Part shown: piece by piece, positions 59,240 through 64,000 of the stretch
Position numbering within the stretch: position 1 is the stretch's first letter
How the letters are laid out: every line of letters begins with the position of its first letter
Origin: BRH-c32 sp041674625
GTDB taxonomy: Bacteria; Bacteroidota; Ignavibacteria; Ignavibacteriales; Melioribacteraceae
Assembly (NCBI GenBank): GCA_041674625.1
Contig: JBAYVI010000004.1
Span: forward strand, 5,057 to 69,056
Length of the DNA: 64,000 nt
Direction: 5' to 3'
Made by a program: the position numbers and the translations under genes
Notes under the pieces: model-generated
What the model was told of the DNA's origin: nothing
Databases searched by the model: none
What the model saw: only the letters and a program-made list of their open reading frames with translations

Positions 59240-59746
59240 ATGAAAAAACCAGTTAAATTAACAAAAGAGATAGTGGTACTACTCACACCTCGTATAGCGG
59301 ACGAATGGACGGCTTTTGCTTTTTACAGAGATGCTTCTAATTACCTGCAAGGAATAGGGTTTATGAAAGCAGCTAAGTACTTTGCCGCCGAATCCACTGA
59401 CGAATTAACCCATGCTAAAGGTTTAGAATCTTATTTAGTTGACTGGAACGTTCACCCTGAACTCCCTGCATTAGAAGCCCAAGACAACTCATTTGACGGC
59501 ATTATGGACGTTATTGAAAAGGCTTATGAAATCGAATATCGCTTATATGAGAGCTATGAGAAAACTACTATGGATGTGTTTAACAAAGGAGATGTATGCA
59601 CTTTCTTCTTTTTACAGACATACAATGACATTCAGCGCAAATCAGTGGCAGAATACAGTGATATGATGAATTTATGTGAAGGCGTGGACACTGAGTCAAA
59701 ACTTGAAATGTTATTATTAGAGGACAAATTATTTGGACAGGGATAA
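59240..59746 (+). CDS. Ferritin-like iron-storage protein (168 aa)
   Basis: The four-helix ferritin pattern is complete and the length is normal. E22, Y29, E55, H58, E99 and Q132 have exactly the spacing of E. coli FtnA E17, Y24, E50, H53, E94 and Q127, so the A-site of the ferroxidase centre is intact (motifs DEWTAFAFY, AESTDELTHAKGLESYL, EIEYRLYES). The FtnA E130 position is Ser135, so the B and C sites may differ. It should oxidise and store Fe(II) as a 24-mer cage in the host cytoplasm. It has its own promoter. Confidence 0.88.
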   Translation: MKKPVKLTKEIVVLLTPRIADEWTAFAFYRDASNYLQGIGFMKAAKYFAAESTDELTHAKGLESYLVDWNVHPELPALEAQDNSFDGIMDVIEKAYEIEYRLYESYEKTTMDVFNKGDVCTFFFLQTYNDIQRKSVAEYSDMMNLCEGVDTESKLEMLLLEDKLFGQG

Positions 59747-59764
59747 TAATAATTTATATATTTA
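59732..59764 (+). promoter_or_regulatory. Bacteroidota-type promoter inside end of ferritin gene
   Basis: TTTG at 59732-59735, a 21-nt spacer and TATATTTA at 59757-59764, 16 nt before the ATG at 59781. Confidence 0.6.
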
Positions 59765-59780
59765 CTAAAACTTAATTACG

Positions 59781-60458
59781 ATGGCCGTTTCCCCTCCCGA
59801 CTTAACGATAGAATTAACCAAATCAGCAGCTTGTGATACGCTTTATTTAGCTGACGTAACGGGTGTGGTTGGAGTTAATAATAACACTACCGGATATGGT
59901 ATTTCGGGCGGTCCAACTGTAAATAATGTAACTCAGGTGGTAGTAGTTCTCACTTACAATTCATTAAATACATACATTACCTACGACTTTACTATTTTAA
60001 ATGGTGTTATTACCGGTTGTGAGCTGTCAATAGAGGCTGGAACTCCGGCGCTAATTACAGGTAATTTAACCTCTACTGTATGGCCTTTTGCCTCTACCTT
60101 ACCTTTTAATTTATTTGGAGATTATGGAGTGGTTATACCATCTTTTGTAGATGATATTTATACCTGCACTTATACTATTAGCGGGGCAACGTCCACCCCT
60201 GAGAACTTTGAATTTGAAACAGAAGAATCGCTGCCTGTAATATGTGCGGTGCAATTGTGTGTTAATCAAAAATTCGCAGGGCTTGACTGGAATTGTGAAT
60301 TCGCTTCTGAAAAAGCTAAACAAGCATTACTTATTCAAACATACATAAGTCAAGTGGCAGCTTCAATGGCACTGGATGATCTTACAAGTGCTAAAGCTGC
60401 ATTACTTAATGCTCAAAATCTATGTGATACTGCCGCAGGAGGGTGTGGTTGCTCGTGA
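59781..60458 (+). CDS. Structural-type protein with Cys-rich tail (225 aa)
   Basis: Beta-rich N-terminal 150 residues (TQVVVVLTYNSLNTYITYDF) and a helical C-terminal part (KQALLIQTYISQVAASMALD) ending in GGCGCS. The layout suggests a virion surface component. It ends in a GTGA overlap with the next gene. Confidence 0.65.
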   Translation: MAVSPPDLTIELTKSAACDTLYLADVTGVVGVNNNTTGYGISGGPTVNNVTQVVVVLTYNSLNTYITYDFTILNGVITGCELSIEAGTPALITGNLTSTVWPFASTLPFNLFGDYGVVIPSFVDDIYTCTYTISGATSTPENFEFETEESLPVICAVQLCVNQKFAGLDWNCEFASEKAKQALLIQTYISQVAASMALDDLTSAKAALLNAQNLCDTAAGGCGCS

Positions 60459-60838
60459 TTGTAGCCGATCAAATATTAGTGTCATTGTTTAATTCAAACA
60501 ACTATTCTCAAACTCTCTTTAACGAAATTAATATAAAGAGAAATCAGGGAGAGGATGTTTGTGAATTAGAGTGGAAATACATTCTTTTAAACCAATGGAT
60601 AAGAATCATTACTGACTTCTATAATACTAATTTTGACACAGAAGGACAGATTGTTACCCCTGCTTATGAGACGATAGCACTTGCTCAGGCACAACAAATC
60701 ATTTCTCAGATTAAAATCGCTGTGGGGGCAAATAAATACCCTTTAACTAACATATTTCAATTGGGTATATGGATTGAATCACTTAACTTCTATTGGGACG
60801 ATAGAAATTTATGGTTAGATCAACCTGGACTTTCATAA
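60455..60838 (+). CDS. Hypothetical helical protein, GTG start (127 aa)
   Basis: I start at GTG 60455, which overlaps the previous TGA; an upstream GTG at 60443 is possible. The chain is helical with many aromatic residues (YILLNQWIRIITDFYNTNFD). It is coupled to the preceding gene. Function unknown. Confidence 0.6.
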   Translation: MIVADQILVSLFNSNNYSQTLFNEINIKRNQGEDVCELEWKYILLNQWIRIITDFYNTNFDTEGQIVTPAYETIALAQAQQIISQIKIAVGANKYPLTNIFQLGIWIESLNFYWDDRNLWLDQPGLS

Positions 60839-60857
60839 ACTTTTAAAACAAAATACG

Positions 60858-61352
60858 ATGCTTTTAAGTATAATAACAAACAGACTTGACTTAGATGTTC
60901 ACAGAGGATTAATAAATGACTGTATCACTCAGGTAAACACTAATACCACCGACATCGCTGCGGCACAAGTGGATATTGCTCAGAATACTTCTGATATTTC
61001 TAATTTAGATACATCTAAGCAGGATGCAACTGCCGTGTCTACACTGAGAGATGGTTATGATAATACGGAAACAGGCAATTACACTTTAAAAAGCACTGAT
61101 AAAAATATAATCTACGACATTACAAATGTAGGGGCTACTGTGTTTAATTTACCGGCCTCTGGAACCATCCCTTTATTTTTAGTGGGTGATAAGGTGATTG
61201 TAGTGAATAATGAATCAAGTGGCGGAAATATTGTTTTAACTCCAACTGGAGGCTCTACTTTACAAGTAGGTAATTTATCGGCCACGCTTATCCCAGGCGA
61301 TAGTGCTTATGTTATAAGAACTGGTACAAATAGGTATAAAAGAATCTTCTAA
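60858..61352 (+). CDS. Trimeric fibre-like protein (164 aa)
   Basis: An N-terminal anchor is followed by a heptad coiled coil with Asn/Thr/Asp repeats (NTNTTDIAAAQVDIAQNTSD) and a beta-rich C-terminal domain (KVIVVNNESSGGNIVLTPTG). This is the layout of short head or tail fibres. The C-terminal domain resembles that of the gene at 26366. Confidence 0.7.
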   Translation: MLLSIITNRLDLDVHRGLINDCITQVNTNTTDIAAAQVDIAQNTSDISNLDTSKQDATAVSTLRDGYDNTETGNYTLKSTDKNIIYDITNVGATVFNLPASGTIPLFLVGDKVIVVNNESSGGNIVLTPTGGSTLQVGNLSATLIPGDSAYVIRTGTNRYKRIF

Positions 61353-61382
61353 TAAAAAAAGCCCAGTATTTCTACTGAGCCT
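61353..61382 (-). terminator. Rho-independent terminator of right-hand minus genes
   Basis: On the minus strand GCTCAGTA pairs with TACTGGGC around GAAA, followed by seven Ts. It lies between the convergent fibre gene and the anti-immunity candidate. Confidence 0.85.
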
Positions 61383-61405
61383 TATCGCCGGGTTTTTGTT
61401 TAGAA

Positions 61406-61669
61406 TCAATCTTTCCAAGTAATTGCTTTAACCGCCCACATTTGAGCTGCCTGAATTTCTGTAATAGCAATAGAACATAATCTTTTTTGTTCTTGACTTT
61501 CCGTCCGACTTCTTATGCCGTTCATTTGGTCAATTAAATTAGCGCTTTGCATTTTACATCGGTTCACATCTTGATCTCCTGATGGATTAAAATTAATTCC
61601 AACTGCTTTCATTCCAAAAGTAGCTGATTCTTGTTGCGGCGGATGCTGCGTTTCATCTTGTGTATTCAT
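61406..61669 (-). CDS. Acb2/Tad1-like protein, candidate immune-signal sponge (87 aa)
   Basis: The chain fits the Acb2/Tad1 hairpin type: a short lead (MKAVGINFNPSGDQDVNRCK), a helical centre (ANLIDQMNGIRSRTESQEQK) and the conserved final helix (IAITEIQAAQMWAVKAITW). Proteins of this family bind the cyclic-nucleotide signals of CBASS or Thoeris and block abortive defence. Family assignment is from memory of the pattern. It is the last gene before a terminator on a strand full of accessory genes, a usual place for anti-defence genes. Confidence 0.6.
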   Translation of the reverse strand: MNTQDETQHPPQQESATFGMKAVGINFNPSGDQDVNRCKMQSANLIDQMNGIRSRTESQEQKRLCSIAITEIQAAQMWAVKAITWKD

Positions 61670-61699
61670 GTTTGTTTTTTTTTGGTTACTATCTATTGT

Positions 61700-62473
61700 T
61701 TAATTTAATAATCTACTTGCGGTTCTTTTATACCCACTTTTTGTAAACGGTTCTATGAAAATTATTTCATAATTTTGCCTACCAGCTCCGCATGGCTGAA
61801 TCCTAAAGTGTCCCCTAACGCCAAAACTCTCAGTTCTTATGGTTGTTGTGTTCCATTTGCTTGTAACTAAGGTAACCGGAAAATCGAAGTCATTACTAAT
61901 CTTACCCGTTTTTCTTGTTCCGTAAACTTTTTTAGAGTTAATAACCTCTTCGTTGTTTTCTGTTAAATAGAAAAAACAAAGAAATTTATACACAAACTCC
62001 TCTAAGTCTTTTACGTCTGAATGATTAAAATGATCACATAATTCACCGGTATTCCTATCAAAATAAAACATTATCCAATACATTTGACCGTCATTATCAG
62101 AACCCTTACTAAAAGTAAACTTCATGTGACAAAACCAAATAGTGCTTTCAGAAACAATCATTCTTAATAGTGTGTTGTTTTGGAATATGAATGTAACTTT
62201 TTGTTCTGATAAGTTTTTAAAAACATCCCAATTATAGTGGTCTGATTTTTTATTTACCTTTAACATATCAAGATGTTTTATAACAGAGTCTGAAACTATA
62301 TACGGTTTATTTTTTGAATTATTAATACAATAATACAGATTTGTAGCTCCATCTGAAACAGACTTTTTCTCATCAAAATCATTGTATATGTTTGGGTATT
62401 GAGACTCAAGCATCTCAAACCAAAGTTTATCGTCGGTTAAGAATCTATACGCTATGTGATTTTTTAAAACCAT
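61700..62473 (-). CDS. Hypothetical protein (257 aa)
   Basis: A soluble alpha/beta protein, rich in aromatic residues (GQMYWIMFYFDRNTGELCDH), with a beta-rich end (GVRGHFRIQPCGAGRQNYEI). The late HxxxxCGxG-like patch could be a binding site. I recognise no family. It lies upstream of the Acb2-like gene with a 30-nt gap. Confidence 0.7.
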   Translation of the reverse strand: MVLKNHIAYRFLTDDKLWFEMLESQYPNIYNDFDEKKSVSDGATNLYYCINNSKNKPYIVSDSVIKHLDMLKVNKKSDHYNWDVFKNLSEQKVTFIFQNNTLLRMIVSESTIWFCHMKFTFSKGSDNDGQMYWIMFYFDRNTGELCDHFNHSDVKDLEEFVYKFLCFFYLTENNEEVINSKKVYGTRKTGKISNDFDFPVTLVTSKWNTTTIRTESFGVRGHFRIQPCGAGRQNYEIIFIEPFTKSGYKRTASRLLN

Positions 62474-62515
62474 TTTTTATAATTTAAACGTAATTTGTAA
62501 AATAAGGTTTCATAA

Positions 62516-63079
62516 TTATTTCATTTTTTTTACCTTACCCTTAGTTTTATCTTTTTGTTTATCCATCTCATTCTGTTCGTGCCTGTAAACATTATCAAGG
62601 GTTTTTTGTTGTAGTGGTATTTTCTTTTCTCTGCGTAATTGACTTGGAGGCTTAACACCATTGTCAACAATAGTGGATTCATCAGGCATATAGAATAAGA
62701 TTGAATATTCATCCATTGCTAAGTATTCTTTTCCTTTATGAATAAACTTAGTCCCATTGTTTGATATAGCAGAGGAGTATTGTATTTTTAAGCCCACCCG
62801 CGGGTCATTTGAACATTTAGGTCCCACTGACATAATAATCCCCTCACAGGTGTCCTGAGTGTTGTTTCCAGTGGAGCCAAATAGTTTTTGACTTCCACCA
62901 CCTTCGAGATCAACAAGTGTTTCAAATACCTTTGGTTTTATAAGTTGTTTTACTAATACACCATTTTGCGCCGGAATAGGGATTCCTTCCACTGGTTTGT
63001 ATTCAGAATGTGGTTTTAGGTTTCTAAGCCTTTCAGCGGCTATTTGTGCGTCACTTAGCGGTTGTTCTTCTTGTTTCAT
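62516..63079 (-). CDS. GroES/Gp31-like co-chaperonin candidate (187 aa)
   Basis: Residues about 35-135 follow the co-chaperonin barrel: PAQNGVLVKQLIKPKVFETL, a mobile-loop-like segment, TCEGIIMSVGPKC, a VGLKIQYSS turn, and HKGKEYLAMDEYSILFYMP. The GroES plan (entry strand, G-x-V-x-x-V-G, lysine-rich strand, final beta strand) is recognisable but divergent. The N-terminus and the basic C-terminal tail are extra. It may adapt host GroEL for phage capsid folding, as T4 Gp31 does. Confidence 0.6.
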   Translation of the reverse strand: MKQEEQPLSDAQIAAERLRNLKPHSEYKPVEGIPIPAQNGVLVKQLIKPKVFETLVDLEGGGSQKLFGSTGNNTQDTCEGIIMSVGPKCSNDPRVGLKIQYSSAISNNGTKFIHKGKEYLAMDEYSILFYMPDESTIVDNGVKPPSQLRREKKIPLQQKTLDNVYRHEQNEMDKQKDKTKGKVKKMK

Positions 63080-63089
63080 ATATTTGGTT

Positions 63090-63143
63090 TTTATTTCAAT
63101 TCTGTGATATTCTGAGAATAATTTATTTCCTTACAATTCTGTA
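63090..63143 (-). promoter_or_regulatory. Paired dyad element F
   Basis: On the minus strand TTACAGAATTGTAAGGAA (copy 1, CAGAATTGTAAGGAA at 63127-63141) and CAGAATTGAAATAAA (63090-63104) are 37 bp apart, in the gap between an HNH gene and the GroES-like gene and in the sense direction of both. Confidence 0.6.
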
Positions 63144-63148
63144 ATGGA

Positions 63149-63544
63149 TTACTTCTTTAATGTTTTGTATATTTCTTTTAATTCGGCTTCAAGGCGGAAC
63201 ATTTTCTCCCATTCAGGTTTTGATTTAAGCTCTTCCCGCGAGCCAAAATCCCACAGTCTATGACATTCGTCAGACAGAAGTACAATGTTACGCGGGTCTG
63301 TTTTCATAAGGGGATATTTATTGAGGGCTTTCGGCAGAACATGAGCAAATGATGTAGCTGTTAATTGCCATAACTTAATACCACTCACAAAACAATACCA
63401 TTCCCTTGTTTCTGCTATCTCTGTGAATGTGTCAACTTGTTTGGTATCTTTCTTCTTGTATTTGATACGAGTTCTTTTTAAAGGCTTCTTTTCCTTCTTA
63501 GGGGGCATCCCTTCTTTAAAATAAGACTTAAATTCTTTAGGCAT
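63149..63544 (-). CDS. HNH-type nuclease (131 aa)
   Basis: A very basic N-terminal 35 residues (PKKEKKPLKRTRIKYKKK) precedes an HNH-like fold: SFAHVLPKALNKYP with H68, then DPRNIVLLSDECHRLWDFGS with N86 and H95. The layout resembles NinG-like or packaging-associated HNH proteins. It overlaps the RusA-like gene by 8 nt, so a role in recombination or replication is plausible. Confidence 0.75.
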   Translation of the reverse strand: MPKEFKSYFKEGMPPKKEKKPLKRTRIKYKKKDTKQVDTFTEIAETREWYCFVSGIKLWQLTATSFAHVLPKALNKYPLMKTDPRNIVLLSDECHRLWDFGSREELKSKPEWEKMFRLEAELKEIYKTLKK

Positions 63545-64000
63545 GGTCTTTAATAATTATAATTACTTTTTGTTCGTCACGCTTGCATTTAACCTGTTGT
63601 GGGATAAACTGAGTTACTATACTTGGTTTGTCGTCTTTAATAATCTCTTTTTCAACCAGTGCGTCTCCGATGTGTTTAAAAGAACTACAAAAATTATCCC
63701 AATCCATAAGTATTGATTTGTAACCAATGTATTGAATAGTTACCTTTCCTTCGTGCTTTCTTACCTTGTTCTCTCGTAAATGATCGCCAATAATTAATTT
63801 GTATAGGTCTTTTTGTTTCTTTGTATTACTCCAATGAGAGCGCATTAACCCTTTATCTCCATTAAGACCAGCTATAAGTCCATCAATGGATAAAACGCTG
63901 TCTAATGGCTTGCAAATAGATGTATTGTTGCTTAAAAATATTTGGCTAGATGTCTCAAAAATTTCTTTTACTATTGGCAATGTAAATTCATTTTTAATTA
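63537..64000 (-). CDS. RusA-like Holliday junction resolvase, 5' end cut by window edge
   Basis: The frame is open to the right edge with no ATG, so the start lies beyond base 64,000. Near the middle is SILMDWDNFCSSFKHIGDAL followed by EKEIIKDDKPSI, the RusA pattern: acidic residues and an Asn before a helix ending in Asp-Ala-Leu, then a late Asp-Asp. A strand (KCKRDEQKVIIIIKD) closes the fold. RusA proteins resolve four-way DNA junctions before packaging. Confidence 0.7.
   Translation of the reverse strand, partial: IKNEFTLPIVKEIFETSSQIFLSNNTSICKPLDSVLSIDGLIAGLNGDKGLMRSHWSNTKKQKDLYKLIIGDHLRENKVRKHEGKVTIQYIGYKSILMDWDNFCSSFKHIGDALVEKEIIKDDKPSIVTQFIPQQVKCKRDEQKVIIIIKDHA

Noticed and set aside
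1..64000. CRISPR arrays, insertion sequences, integrase
   Set aside because: No regularly spaced repeats, no transposase-like frame with terminal repeats and no recombinase or attachment site were seen.

Overview
The window reads as part of the genome of a tailed, podovirus-like phage of a Bacteroidota host, most simply a crAss-like phage (order Crassvirales) or a close relative. That placement is inference. It rests on the order of the virion genes (large terminase, portal, scaffold-like protein, capsid protein, connector, then further on a short ring protein, a roughly 1,470-residue 'muzzle'-sized protein and several very large internal-virion-like proteins), on AT-rich DNA, on Bacteroidota-type promoters (TTTG, 19-21 nt, TAnnTTTG/A), on a tRNA cluster without encoded CCA, and on small proteins typical of Bacteroidota phages (YopX family, a DUF8033-like protein, a DUF5675 endolysin-like protein).

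Layout. 1-7,800 (minus): about 25 short, tightly overlapping accessory genes headed by a stand-alone LytTR DNA-binding protein. 7,801-8,738: divergent control region with an XRE repressor-like gene. 8,739-15,141 (plus): HNH homing endonuclease, small HTH and zinc-ribbon proteins, a DnaJ-domain protein, an acidic-tailed protein beside a RecB/Cas4-like nuclease, and a gene just before the terminase. 15,144-28,528 (plus): terminase, portal, scaffold, capsid, connector and decoration or fibre proteins, punctuated by strong terminators. 28,540-30,338 (plus): lysis cassette. 30,519-31,081 (minus): seven tRNAs (Tyr, Ser-UGA, Cys, Phe, Ser-GCU, Leu-UAA, Leu-UAG). 31,758-37,211 (minus): second block of small accessory genes. 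37,361-58,195 (plus): ring and muzzle-type proteins, two exported proteins, internal-virion proteins, fibre-related genes and a 1,220-residue protein with a zincin protease motif. 58,261-61,352 (plus): small membrane proteins with an inserted HNH gene, a ferritin with a largely intact ferroxidase centre, and fibre-like proteins. 61,406-64,000 (minus): an Acb2/Tad1-like anti-immunity candidate, a GroES-like protein, an HNH nuclease and a RusA-like resolvase cut by the window edge.

The most unusual signals are these. (1) At least two genes are open across in-frame TAG codons and only TAG (5,367-6,254 with two, 12,448-12,639 with one), while other genes use TAG as an ordinary stop. (2) A 14-bp dyad (about TTACA-N4-TGTAA) occurs as a direct pair at a fixed 37-38 bp spacing at six gene junctions. 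(3) A GGTTGCRTTTT element lies upstream of several virion gene groups. (4) GGCGGCT is dense within 2.6 kb of the left accessory block, in more than one reading frame. (5) tRNA-Leu and tRNA-Tyr genes lack the long variable arm while the tRNA-Ser genes keep it. (6) The phage carries a ferritin, a J-protein, a GroES-like protein and a possible cyclic-nucleotide sponge.
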